Positions 1-11,361 are shown, counted from the first letter of the stretch. The stretch: 33,516 nt of DNA from Obelidium mucronatum (GCA_025765595.1 JAIVFH010000281.1:1-33516); one strand, 5' to 3'. Notes: a model not told the origin generated them from the sequence alone. Numbers and translations are program-made.

Positions 1-53
1 TCTGGCTGACCAGACTCGTTCCGCGTTCTCCAATACATTAAAAAGTCCATTCA

Positions 54-3000
54 TCATCTCCCCCCTATCCCAGTCCTGTGAAAATCGAAACACACACTAC
101 TTAGAGCAACTCCAAGGGCTTCCAAATCCGCAACTGATAAGTTGGATGTCTTGTTCAAGAGAACTTCCTCAAACCGGTTCAGATTTTCTTCGTCCACCAA
201 CAACTCTCTTTCGGGTTCAAGTTCCACAGGTTCCATGATCTCCATTGGATCTATGCAATATAGGTAACAACGATTCGGTCAATAAAAATTAAAAATTAAT
301 AAAAAATTAAAAACAAAGAAAAATCATAGAGTCAAGTTACTCACCGGCTGTCACCAGGCTCTCCTTTGGCTCTTTGAGTTCCTCGTCAAAGATTTGTACA
401 GCCAAGTCCTCATCTGCAAGAGAAGCCTCACAATCCGATAAATCGTCGTTCTGGACTACTGTTTCAACAGGTTCAACAGGTTCAACGGGTTCGACAGGAG
501 CCGACAGAATGGATTCCTGGCTCACAGTTGGTGCAACAGAGGCGTTCACAGCAACAGGTTCTGGTGTGACCTGTGCACAGGCAGCTACAGAATCTCCCAT
601 CACAACATCTTCGTCTTGACCTTCTTTTTCTCCTTCTTTCCTGGACTCAAGGACAGCCGTTGAATTTTCAGCGGTGGTTTCTACCACAGGTGTCAAAGAG
701 GGTTTTGCTGAAACTTCCGCCTCCTTCTCGTCGTCGTCATCATCATCGTCATCGTCTATAATCACACGTACAGCTTTTCGGGGCGACGGATTCACTGGCA
801 CATCTTCGTCATCGTCATCCTGATTCCCACTTTGAGGAGCAAAGTTTGCGTTGTCACCCTCCTCAGTATCCATCATCACTGCGTCGTCACCACCCGCACC
901 CGCAGCCTCACCGCCATTTCGTGCTGCGGCTTTCAGTCTCCATTCTTCCCTCTCCATCTCAGCAAGCCGCTGCCGTTCCCGCATTTTTTCTTCATACTCT
1001 TGCCGTTTCCGTTTCCGTTCTCGGTCTAATTTATAGTGCCTTCGCTCCCGACCCAGCATTGGTAACCCATTGTTTTTTCGTTGTTGGTTTAGTAATCGGC
1101 AGCGAAGCGCTGATTGTTGTAACTCCCACACAAACTTGGGTTCCTTCTTTTTGAGTGTGTTGATGTAGGTTAGGAAGTTGTCTCTAAGATCATATGCCTT
1201 TTTGTTTGTTTGTTTGTTTAGGATATTTGTTTAGCAATCATCCAAAAAAAAAATTAATAATTAAAAAAGAAAGCAACAACACTCAACAAACCTTTCCAAC
1301 AATCGCCGACGAAGACTCATTATACTCCTCAGCGCTATCAACAATACACTCAAAATCATCCACAAAGTCATCCACAACCGCATACTGATCGTCATTCACA
1401 TTCCACAAGAGCGTTTCCAAGTCCATCGGTCGTGTTACAACGTTATAGTAGTCGGGGAATTGGTCAGGGTCTACAGGCCTGTGGAAGTCGTTGAACCGAC
1501 GGTTTCGCTTAATGTCGTTGACAATGAAACGGAGCTCGATTCGCAGTTGGCGGCGGAGGCTTTCGTCATGGTCAAAGAGGGCTTCGATTTCGGCGGTTGT
1601 TAGTTCACGAGGTGGGGGGCTTGCGGCTCGGGCTAGTGGGGCAGGGCGTTTCGGTTTGGGGAGGCTGTCGCCGCCTCCAGTTTGGGTCTGGGATCGGCGA
1701 GGCGGCTTTTTAACGGACGCGATTAGCTCGGAAAAGAATTCCTTTCGCGATTGCTGTTCCAAGAAATCAAGAAGACAAAGGAAAAGGATAAGCTTTCCCA
1801 AAGCAAACCCTTCAAAGAAAAAGAAAGCGAACCTCATTCGGGCAAGTGCTTTCAATTACTCGTTTCCATCCCTCAATCCCAGACGCAGACCCCAACCTTC
1901 CTTGAATAAGCCGCCTCAGCTCCAGCTGAAGTCCATCAAACTCTTGTTCACAAGTTGCAAGAATCATCACCGGGTTCATGGGATCCCTTTCCAGCAGGGA
2001 TGTGAAAATAAACCTAGCCGCTTCCGAAAGCGATTCCCACCATAAATCAATATCGGGAATATAAAGCACTGCTGGCCGATGTCGCTTCATTTCATGAAAG
2101 AGTTGAATGATGGCAGCGTCTGGGGTGCGAGATGAGTCGTTCATGAGCGTGCTTAGATCCAGGGATTGAATATACACTTTCTGGGAGTCCAAACGCTCCA
2201 AAGCGGCGGGACCGAGTAGTCGCTGGCCCATACCTGTCTTCCCACAAATCAAGAGACGTGGCTGGAAGGAGAAAGAGTATTGGAGATACGGGTTGGATGC
2301 AAGTAAAATCGGGTTTGGAGTTGCAGTTCTGGTGGACCCCCCTTCGTGAGAGTCTGCCATGAAACCAGAGACGTTTGCTTCTGCGACTTGTTTCAGTAAA
2401 GGACATAGAACATCGATGGACGCAATGATATCATTGTATGGCGCTCGAACAAGTGCTTCAAGATGTGCGGGTATAGGGTTGGAATATACAGTTGAAGTTC
2501 TTTGCGTTGATGGGATAATATCTGTTGGGGTATGAAAAGAAGGTGTGTTACAAATATTTTCTCAAAAACCGAGAGAAATGGATTTGCTGCAAACACTTAC
2601 GCTTCATGCTCTTTGCGAAATCTTCAGCGCATACAAGAATCTCGCCAGTATTGATTTGGAGTTTGTGTCCACTGTCATAAATCTCTGGATACGATCGCCT
2701 AACGGCATTGAGCGCAGCCTCAGTACAAAGGGCTTTCACGTCAGCACCGCAATATCCACGCGTTGATTTCGCCAAGTCATCCAATAACTTATCAGAAACG
2801 GGAGGGGACCATTTTGCTGTTGTGATTGAAATGATCTTTTTACGCGCTGGTTCTGAAGGAAGTGGGAAGTACAGTTCACGATCAAAACGGCCGGGACGAC
2901 GAAGTGCTGGATCGATCGCATCGATTCTGTTTGTTGCGCCAATAACGACAACCTGGCCTGTGTTCCATCATGGTCAGTTTCGCTTGTAGGAAGGAAACGA

Positions 3001-5551
3001 CAACAATAGTCTCACCTCGACTGTCCAGACCATCCATCAATGCCAGCAGCGTGGAAACAATGGATGCGTGAATTTGGTCTTGTTTACTTGAGCGAACAGG
3101 AGCCAACCCGTCAATCTCATCAAAGAAGATGATTGAAGGTTGATACGTTTTGGCTTGTTCAAATAGTAATCGCAGCTGCCGTTCACTTTCACCGACCCAT
3201 TTAGAGAGCACATCCGCTCCCTTTCGCATGAAAAATGCGACTTTTTGAGTAGACGTGGAGCAAGAAGAGGCGAGAGCGCGAGCCATGAGAGTTTTACCAG
3301 TTCCTGTTTTCCAAAAACAAAAACAAAACAAAAAATAACCATCCATATAAGAAACATCGACTGAAAAAATATTTTGCCAACTCACCGGGCGGGCCATGGA
3401 ATAAAACACCTCGTGGTGGAGTGATCTGAAAACCTGAAAAGATTTCTGGATACAAGAGTGGCATAACAACCATTTCCTTCAGTGAACGAATATGGTCTTC
3501 TAAACCACCAATAGAGTCAAAGTTAACTGATGAAGTAGAAATCGGGTCAGTATCTGCGAGATCTGGGAATTTACTCGGGTTATTAAGTCAATCCACATCC
3601 AACCAGAATGTGGAATACCTTTCCCTCCATTAGGTCTGAATAGTCTGGCATTTTCTTCATACTTTTTCTTTTCGTCGTCCGGTAGATCTTTGAAGATTGC
3701 ATGCTCTTGAGCTCTTAGAATCTCCATGATGTTGACAGGATCAATGCTATTTCCAGTGTCGCGTTGTCCACTTCGACCACCTTCGTAGCGACCACCACTT
3801 TTCCCATGAGCGGCTGGAGTCTCATCATCGTCCTTTCAGAATGGTTAATCCCTTAAACGCCCATAACAAGCCAATGAAGACTCACAGAGTCCAGTTCTCC
3901 GTCATTAAACTTCCCAGGTGTATAATGAAACGAGCGTTCCGGAGATCCCCGATCCCGCCTTCCTTCCCTGCCATAACGTGGTTGGCCGCGGTTTTGAAAA
4001 CGACCAGCACTTCTTTCTGCCAAATGAGCTTCCAATGGAGCACCTGTCCACCCTGATCCAGGATGCAATTGCCGAGAATAATCCACCTCTTTTTTAGGTC
4101 TCAGTCTCCTCCTCGGCGCGCCATGAGAATCCACTTCAGAATGATCCAGATCAATACCCAAGAAGTCATCCAAATCCTCGTATTCCCCTGCGAAGCGACG
4201 TTGCCGCTGTGCGGCTCGTGCAGCTCGAGAGTTTCTAGCTTCTTCGCGTTGCTTTTTTTCGAGTTCTTTTTGGGCTTCAGAGGCAATGTGGTCTTCGTTG
4301 GTACTGGTGGAACGTCTGAAGGAGGACGTGCGGGGACGAAGATTTTGACTTCTAATAACTTCTAAATCATCTTCATCGAGTTCATCCTTATCGCGGCGAG
4401 AAGATCGCTGTCGTCTGGACGAAGAAGAGGTATAACGGTTTGTCGAGTGAGATGAATAGTAACTGCGAGAATCACGATGACGGCCACGGCCATTTGGCTC
4501 CTCGTCCTCATCAGATCCATTCTCTTCATATTGAAAGTCGTTATCAGCTTCAGGATCATCCACCTCTACTTCTTCATCCGATTCAATGACGCGTTTTTTG
4601 TTGCGTGGAGCAGTGGGAGGCGTGTCCAATTGTTGCTCTGCGTCCCCGTCCTCGCCAACGCCAACGACAATATCAACGTCCGGTTCATCAATTTCATCTG
4701 TGTTGGGTCCTAGTTTGAGAGAAATCTTTTTGATTTTGGGTTTGGCTGGCTCTGATGTTGAAGTATTCTGGTCGTCTGTTTCGACAACATTCCTTCCAGC
4801 ATTCACGTCATTCAAGGCCTCCTTCTTGAGTTCCAAGTCCTCGCCATCGTCAGGAGTCCTCCCACGCAGAGAAGCACGGCTTCCCCGCCTCTGCGAAACA
4901 ATTGTGTTTTCGAGTTCATCAGCCGGCGCCGAACCCGACCGCCGGCGCGTCTGGCGGCCGATCCCGTCGGCGGCATAGCGCAGCGCATCCTCGTGCTGGC
5001 TGGCGAGGCTGCGCGCGCTGCGGCGCGTTGCGTACGGCTCGGCTGGATTTGGCGTCGAAGCGGCCCGGCTGCGCGTCGGCCGGGCGGAGCGCGCGCGCTG
5101 CTCGAAGGCGTCGCTGGCGGAGTCTGAGTCTGAGTCGGCGTCCTTGTAGCGCGGCCGCGCGCGCGTGCTCCGAAGCGGCAGCGGCGGCGGCGGCGCCTTG
5201 CGCGTGCGCAGCGCGTACGCCTCGTGGCCCGGCGGCGCCTGGAAGCGGCGGCGCCCGGCGCCTTCGGACTCCGACTCGGACGCCGACGCCGACGCGGGCG
5301 ACGCAGACTCGGACCCGGCGGCGGCGGTGCGCACGCGCTTCGACTCGGTCGGTGGCGACGCGGTGCGGCGGCGCTTCTGCACAGAGTACGCCGGGCGTGT
5401 AGAAGGAGAAGGCGCGGTTAGCGCGTGTTGGTGGTGGTCGTGTTGGTGGTGCTGGTGTGCCAACACAAAACAAAAAATAAAAGAAGCAACGTACTTCGAC
5501 AGCCTCAGTGCCGTCAAGAGGATTGTTGCCCTTTTCCATGGGGCCTAGCAT
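54..5551 (-). CDS. ATAD2: ATAD2/Yta7-family AAA+ ATPase with bromodomain
   Basis: Chromatin-bound AAA+ histone chaperone/nucleosome remodeller of the ATAD2/Yta7/Abo1 family. Ten exons read in frame: 5551-5495, 5376-3886, 3832-3619, 3562-3386, 3303-3016, 2957-2601, 2521-1833, 1753-1288, 1181-345 and 250-54, giving 1590 aa. The N-terminal ~560 residues are disordered, with basic and acidic runs. AAA1 has Walker A GPPGTGKT (split by an intron, ~residue 645), Walker B IIFFDEIDGL and RRPGRFDR. AAA2 is degenerate (~residue 955, GKTGMGQ; Walker B ends DID), as usual in this family. The bromodomain (~1160-1240) has PDYYNVVTRPMDL and the acetyl-lysine-binding Asn in EEYN. A long acidic linker (D run at 728-757) and a short helical C-terminus follow. 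The first ATG of the open frame is at 5551; a second is at 5539. Upstream exons cannot be excluded. The donor ending the bromodomain exon is ambiguous, and the extreme C-terminus looks frame-disrupted near position 76, so the true 3' end may lie beyond the window. Confidence 0.93.
463..498. repeat. 9-bp coding minisatellite (4 units) in ATAD2-like gene
   Basis: Four tandem 9-bp units (ttcaacagg and variants) encode repeated Pro-Val-Glu triplets in the acidic linker between bromodomain and C-terminus. This is in-frame expansion in a disordered region. Confidence 0.8.
4915..5400. other. GC-rich patch 1 (5' part of ATAD2-like gene)
   Basis: About 485 bp dominated by GCG/CGC words with many CpG, sharply bounded by AT-rich sequence on both sides. 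It lies in the large second exon, roughly 150-640 bp downstream of the start codon, and encodes Arg/Ala/Ser-rich disordered protein. Confidence 0.75.
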
Positions 5552-5784
5552 TTCAGCGTGTGTTGGGGAAGCCACTGTGGCAGGCGTCAACGTGTGTGTG
5601 GGGTTTGGTGTACTTTGTTGGACTTTCTCAAGCCAAGCAGTTCAAGCTTTTGAAGGAGACTGTCAGCGGTAAGAAACAGCGAGTGAAGATGGAGAAGCGG
5701 CTGCGGCTGTTTAGAGACTGGCAAAGACAAGTTTGGAACAGGGTCTTTTTTGTATTTTTCTCAGCAAGTCTTTACACACAACCT

Positions 5785-6280
5785 TCAACCACCATGCAAC
5801 GTGCTAATAAACACAACCACATCTTTTTCCTGCAACTCGTATTCGAGCTCCCCCTCCAGCTCCCAATCCGCGTCGTTTATCAGCACCAATATTCCTGGCC
5901 GCCTGATTGAAACAGCCCGTCAATGCAATTTCATGTTAGATGTGTTGTTTGTTGTTTGGATTTGTCGAGTTAGATTTCTTTTTTTTTTGAACAGCATGTC
6001 TCTTGCAAACAGAACACACAACGTACACAGAATCCCCTTGAACAAATAGTTCTGGACGTTCCTTCAAGTAGTTGTCTTTCGTGTGGGCGATGAGATCTCT
6101 CATTGTCTTTACACTTTTTGGAAGGACAACTTTCAACGACCTTGTGCCATCAAACAACAACTCCATGCCGCCACTATGAAAAGCATTCCAACAACCAAAA
6201 AAAAAACAAATAATGAGATCAAAAGCTTGTTGGCAGTTCAAGACTTTTTTTTCAAACCTGAACTGAAGTTCGACATTCAT
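5785..6280 (-). CDS. URM1: Ubiquitin-related modifier 1
   Basis: Ubiquitin-like sulfur carrier needed for 2-thiolation of the wobble uridine of cytosolic tRNAs, and a protein modifier activated by a Uba4/MOCS3-type E1. Exons 6280-6258, 6173-6027 and 5902-5785 join to 95 aa, the normal family length. Family signatures are the GGMELLFDG start, the [20 protein letters not shown] core, [16 protein letters not shown], and the C-terminal ISTLHGG ending in the essential di-glycine. The second and third exons are joined inside the Val of DSV-RPG. The gene reads toward ATAD2 (234 bp between the URM1 stop and the ATAD2 ATG) and is divergent from the DnaJ gene with 45 bp between start codons. Confidence 0.95.
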
Positions 6281-6325
6281 ACTTATTTTTTTTTTGTGCG
6301 ATGCTGAAAAAGCAAGCATCGAAAA
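6281..6325. promoter_or_regulatory. 45-bp divergent intergenic region URM1/DnaJ
   Basis: The only sequence between the opposed start codons of URM1 and the mitochondrial DnaJ gene. It contains a T-rich run and no clear TATA box. The true 5' ends may overlap, or promoter elements may lie inside the transcribed regions, such as the short URM1 first exon and intron. Confidence 0.55.
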
Positions 6326-7161
6326 ATGTTTCGCCATCAACTGCTTCAGATCAAACACCATCGACCAGCCGAGTCTTTCCTACTACTACCGCGATTCTAT
6401 TCCTCCAAACTTCCAACTTTCTGTCCCGTTGAGTACTTATAATTGTCTTTTGAACCAACCAACCAAACCCACAACCAAAACATCATTCAAAACAGTACAA
6501 AACCCTCAATGTTTCAAAAACATCCGACGCACCAACAATCAAAAAGGCATACTACGCCAAAGTATTCACTCTCCACCCCGATCGCCTCGCCGCTCTCCCC
6601 GGCGGCGCACCCAAACCGGGATCCCCTTTACACAAACAAAAAACCCTCGAATTCATGCAAACTGTAAAAAGTTTTGAAATCTTGAGTGACGTCAACAGGC
6701 GTCGCGAATATGACTTGGATTTGGCGAGAGGTGATACGGGGAGATATGCGCGCGAGGCGGCCGGGAAACCGAGTAGTGGAGATGGACCAAGGCCCAATTA
6801 TAACTGGGATCCAAGACATAGGAATCCATATGGAAAGACGGAGGGGAAGTATTCCTATGGATTTGATGGACCTGGTGCGGCAGCGTATGATACTTATTAT
6901 TATGGACCAATGAATCAAGGGCCAATTTATATGGCGAATTGGAAAGTGGCGATGTTGGTTGTTACAGTTGCTATGGTTGCGGGTAGTGGGATTTTTGTTT
7001 TTGCGCGTCGGCGATTGGATTATTATCAAGAAGCGCAACTGGAGCAAGACCGAATTATTGCTGACTATTATGCAAGGAAAAAGGTGGAAGCCGAAACGCG
7101 AGGGTTTAAAGCTAGTATTGAGCATTTGCGATCTTTGGATGAATCAAACAAGGGTGAATAA
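6326..7161 (+). CDS. Mitochondrial J-domain protein with one TM segment (DNAJC30-like)
   Basis: J-domain co-chaperone expected to stimulate an Hsp70 in mitochondria. Exons 6326-6427 and 6496-7161 give 255 aa. Residues 1-34 are rich in Arg/His/Ser/Leu without acidic residues until E16, as in a mitochondrial presequence. The J-domain begins at the exon 2 boundary (YKTLNVSK), with IKKAYYAKVFTL and the HPD motif at about residues 61-63. Then come FEILSD..RRREYD, a Gly/Tyr-rich linker, one TM helix at about 180-202 (VAMLVVTVAMVAG) and a charged C-terminal tail. J-domain, single TM and presequence resemble DNAJC30, but orthology was not tested. The start is the first ATG in frame. The stop codon is embedded in AATAAA (7157-7162). 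The gene is convergent with ACADM, 120 bp away. Confidence 0.85.
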
Positions 7162-7281
7162 ATTTGGTCATCCATTATATTTATTTTTGTGACTTCTGTT
7201 TAACAAGTATAGTGGGAGTAAAAGGGAATTAATGTTTAGCGAAGGGATACAAGATTTATTGTATTCTTCCAGGCAGATAAA

Positions 7282-9128
7282 TTAGAAGTTGCCCTTCTTG
7301 GCGGCATCAATGAGAGTGCGAGAAATAATCAATCTCTGAATCTGCGAGGTTCCCTCGTAAATCATAAAGATCCTTGAGAGAATATTAGAAGTGAGTTAAA
7401 AAAAAAAAAGAATTTCAGAAAAAACTAACTTTGCATCGCGCATCAGTTTTTCAACTGGATATTCGCTATTGAATCCATTACCCCCAAAGATCTGAACAGC
7501 GTCAGCAGCATTCTTGTTGGCAACTTCCGAAGCAACAGCTTTGGCCATTGACGCAAGCAAAGTGTTTCGTTCACCATTATCGCGTTGCCAGGAAGTCTTC
7601 CAGACGAGTCCTCGAGCAGCTTCAACACCCATTGCCATATCTGCAAGCATAAATGAAATGGCTTGGTGCTCTGCGATTGCCTTTCCCATGGTCTTTCTCT
7701 CTGCAGTTTATCTTTTCTCAGTACAAAATTTCCAAAAACGAGGCAGAAAACCCACCGATGGCATACTTCAAAGCTTCTTCATAAGCTCTGTATGTTTTTT
7801 TTTGTTAAGATGAAACGAGGAAAAAGAAAAAAAAAAAGTAGACAACAAACCTCCGCGCAACACCAACAGCCGCACTAGCCACAAGAGGTCTAGTCGTATC
7901 AAAAGCACCCATAGCAAGTTGGAATCCCTTTCCAACGTCACCGATCCGGTTTTCATCGGATACCTCCACGTCTTCGAAACTGATTCCACGCGTGTCTGAG
8001 CATCGCTGGCCCATGTTCAGTTCCTTCTTTCCAACAGTGATTCCGGGCGCGTTTCCATCGACAATGAATCCGGTGAACGCCTTTCCTATTTTTTTTTATT
8101 TTTGGGCCAGGAGGGGGGCATCAATTAAAAAACAGGAGAAGAAAAAGATGTATGGGTTTCTATCTAATTTCTCACCAGCGTTTGCGTTGGGGTCAGTTTT
8201 GGCAAGAACAAAGTACCAGTTCGCTTTTCCTCCATTAGTAATCCACATTTTGTTTCCTGTGTTGGAGAAAAAAAACCAGTCGTTCAACAACAACAACAAC
8301 ATAAATGTATATTAATATTTATAAAAGAAGCGGAGGAGGAAGAACCTGTGATGCTCCAGGAGTTTCCCTTTTTAACGGCCTTGGTGGCGATTCCAGCAAC
8401 GTCGCTTCCAGCGATAGGTTCAGTCACGCAATACGCGCACATCAAAGGCTCTTCCGTCATACGACCCAAATACTTTTTCTTCAACGCATCAGAGGCTCCA
8501 ATAATAACAGGCGCTTCCTAAAAAAAATGTTTAACAACGCGCTTTAGAGAAACGATTCAGAGTATAACCAAAAAAAAAAAAAAAAAAAAGAAGGAGGAGA
8601 CAAGAGAGAGAGCTACAAACCGCAAGACCGTTTGCTTCAGCAGCAGTTTGGATTCCTGAACACCCATACGCCATTTCTTCGCTAATCAGAGAACAGTCCA
8701 AGACACCAAGACCCAAGCCACCATATGCTTCTGGAACATGTGTGTTCAAAAGACCGACTTCCCAGGCCTTATATTATTGGGTTGTTGTACGTATTTGTTA
8801 TTGTTGGTGGTGGGTTGTTTTCGGTTAGGCAAGTTTTAAGGTGGAGGAGGGAGGTGACCTTCTTCAGGATTTCGGTTGGATATTCTCCAGTTCGGTCGTG
8901 ATGAGCCGCGTTTGGTGTGATTTCCTTTGCAGTAAACGACTTTGCGAGTTCCTGGAGCTCGAGTTGTTCTGGAGTCAAGGAAAAGCTGATGCGTGTGATT
9001 GAAGTGGAGGCAAAGGTACGCTAAGTTAATCTTTTGCTTTAGTTTTGGAATATAAAGAATAGCAGTCCGAGCAGTAATACCTTTGCCGCAGCAAACTGTA
9101 ACGACCGGGAGGCAATTCTGGAGAACAT
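7282..9128 (-). CDS. ACADM: Medium-chain acyl-CoA dehydrogenase (mitochondrial)
   Basis: FAD-dependent enzyme of the first step of mitochondrial fatty-acid beta-oxidation, passing electrons to ETF. Exons 9128-9081, 9020-8859, 8767-8621, 8517-8346, 8256-8176, 8085-7851, 7787-7752, 7696-7430 and 7372-7282 give 412 aa, close to human MCAD. A presequence ([16 protein letters not shown], then RTFASTS) precedes the mature start. Family blocks: [74 protein letters not shown]. The catalytic base is Glu ~389 in [10 protein letters not shown], as in medium-chain enzymes. Exon 7 is only 36 nt and its donor is uncertain. Splice sites with GTTTGT or GTCACC donors are weak but keep frame. Confidence 0.94.
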
Positions 9129-9924
9129 TTTTTTTTCTTGTGATTTGTGTGTACACACACACACATGGGATGTCTTTATTACAAACCAAACTTCCAAACT
9201 GTGTCTATGCGAAATCATATTCACGACTTTCTCAAATGTCTGGTGTTGTTAAAGGCTCAAAAAAGCGTTACAAGTCTGGTTTCTCCTACTTTTAAAAAGA
9301 GAAGCTGGCTCAAACAAGAGAAATACTGGCAAGAGGCGAAGAAATCCTCCGAATTGTAATTAGTCTGGACCTCTATCTGAACCGCACAACTGTTTGATTT
9401 GATTCTATGACTCAAAGGTCTGATTTGAAAAAAAACTGGCTTGTCAAGTTGGAATCACCCAACAAGGTCACCCAGCAAGAAATAACCATAGTGAAATCCA
9501 GAGCACTTGCTATGTTGCATATATAATTGCAATTTCTACTAATGTTCTAGATTTCAGACTTTCATTGTTTCCACAACCAACCCAAGATCAACAGATAGAT
9601 GATATTTCGCGCGATGTCGTCCATCAGAGAAACAGGAACTTCAAAAGCGCTCACAATCACATGTGTCGACTTTTATTCCACGTTGTAAAGAAAAGTGCAT
9701 ATGGTTGATTGAAGGTGGAGTGGCGCAGTCTTCGGTTTTTTTTTTGTATGTTTACACGTTTCTTTCACCCACAGATCCACGGCCGTTGAAATCTTGGGAG
9801 AGTTGGGCGTAAGGATAATCGCTCAGGCCTTAACGACTGCAAAAAACCACCTTCATCTTCGAAACTCTTTGATAAGAAGACTTATGAAAGAAATATATGT
9901 GACGGCGATCACCACCATTAGAAA
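9129..9924. other. Intergenic region upstream of ACADM
   Basis: About 800 bp without a convincing gene. It contains a perfect 12-bp palindrome gtgtgtacacac (9147-9158) in a (TG)/(CA) run about 20 bp upstream of the ACADM ATG. Short plus-strand frames at 9083-9359 have no intron or family support. Its far end may hold the most diverged start of repeat copy 1. Confidence 0.5.
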
Positions 9925-10772
9925 TTCTTCTCCTGAATTTATATTATAGCCACATGTGTTCACCGTGTTGGTTGTGGTTAGCTCAACTTCTACACACAAA
10001 GAACCTTCGCTGGACGAGCTGCCGTCAATCTGACCAACAATACAATCTCATTCAAATATATCAAGTTTGAATACGCACCTCGTTGAATAAGTGCGTGATT
10101 AGTCTCGTTCTTTGCTTCACGTGAAGTCACCTCCTCCATCCAAACAAACAAAGGCCTATATACCGATGATCTCGCCAAAGTATTATCTGGAATGTATTAT
10201 AGGTTTGAATTTATTGGTGATGGGCGCGGGGACTCTGCTCGTACATGCGTCACACATCAAACAAACTCCACTCTTCTTCTATAGAATCAGTATCCTTCGT
10301 ACGGGCGGCTACCTAAGAAAATGAATCAAAATCTATAGTGAATTAGTCTTAGTAACTGATGAGCTCTGTCTCTGTATCTGATGGCGTCAGAGTGGAGCCT
10401 GCTTGTTTGCTATCGACTCTCCCAGTTTGGACCGAGCCGTCAGGAAGCCAGTCCACGCACTCAGATATACTCTTGAGTATATATTTGATCTTTGTATGAC
10501 GTCAAAGATGGATGCAGGTTCTGAGGACGCGAGGTGCAGTTCAACACGAGTTGAGCATGTTGTCCAAAATGCCATACTTTTTTCAACACCACCAACGCAA
10601 CCACAAACCAACGCGTTTCCAGATTTAAAAAGCGCATTAGAACCGTAGTAGCGTGTTTAATCGGTTTGCAATAATCCTCGACGCGTTCTGATGCTTGGTT
10701 ACCTCGTTTTCGGGTACATGCCAGATTTCAAGACCCGACAAACATTGCAGAATTGTCAAAAATCGGAAAAGG

Positions 10773-10780
10773 TATAAATA
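10773..10780 (+). promoter_or_regulatory. TATA box of repeat copy 1
   Basis: TATAAATA in the context ggTATAAATAgggagcg, followed ~12 bp later by C7 and a CT-rich stretch, a typical fungal core promoter layout. About 290 bp around it are almost unchanged in copy 2, more conserved than the downstream sequence, which suggests selection on a promoter or very recent duplication. Confidence 0.6.
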
Positions 10781-11013
10781 GGGAGCGTATCCCCCCCTCT
10801 TTTCTTCTCACAAAAAACTTCTTCTCTCCTAAAAAAAAATAACTTCTTCAAGAACTTGGGAACTAACTTGGACAACACTTCACCCCTCACCAACCCCTTC
10901 TTATTCTCACCAAGTCCCCTCCTAAAAAAACCCTTAAAAACAACCGAAAAGACGGGCCCATAAAACAGACAAAAAGAAAGGGGGTTAAAAAAACAAGCGA
11001 AAAGACGCGCCAC

Positions 11014-11048
<35 letters not shown>

Positions 11049-11166
11049 AAAAGGGGAATTTTGGGTTATTTATTTTTACATTCATGGGTGCTTTGGTTTT
11101 AAGTTGGGCTCTGCAAGTGTTGTCCTTTCTGCATCTTATATTTTGTTGCTTTCCTTTCTTTCTTCC

Positions 11167-11234
<68 letters not shown>

Positions 11235-11250
11235 CATTTCATTTTTTTTT

Positions 11251-11361
11251 ACGGACGGACGCGATCAAAAGGTAATGGCGGGATATGAGTTCAGGGCCTC
11301 CTCGTGGCTTCCGCTGGTAACAGGGTTCTCCCTGGCTGACACTGAACCACTTTCGTTTTAA
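11251..11361 (+). other. Conserved 3' block of repeat copy 1 (structured RNA or short coding exon)
   Basis: Nearly identical in copy 2 (23434-23543). Two readings are possible. As RNA: GTTCAG (11289-11294) can pair with CTGAAC (11342-11347), enclosing a perfect hairpin CAGGG-TTCT-CCCTG (11321-11334). As protein: an open frame of ~36 codons ends in TAA after FSLADTEPLSF, and the one base difference I see between copies (position 11310, T versus C) is synonymous for Leu. Sequence reading cannot decide. Confidence 0.45.

Noticed and set aside
463..757. CRISPR-like or regulatory meaning of the repeats at 463-498 and 728-757
   Set aside because: They are in-frame codon repeats (Pro-Val-Glu and Asp) inside a coding exon.
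4919..5590. Long Arg/Ala-rich frames on both strands at 4.9-5.6 kb
   Set aside because: They are shadows of the GC-rich patch in the ATAD2-like exon; high GC removes stop codons from all frames.
9083..9359. Overlapping plus-strand frames upstream of ACADM
   Set aside because: No family match, no splice signals, and they overlap ACADM exon 1 on the other strand.
10403..10648. 81-codon frame present in both repeat copies as a protein gene
   Set aside because: Most differences between copies change the amino acid, there is no family match, and the frame lies upstream of the TATA box of the element.
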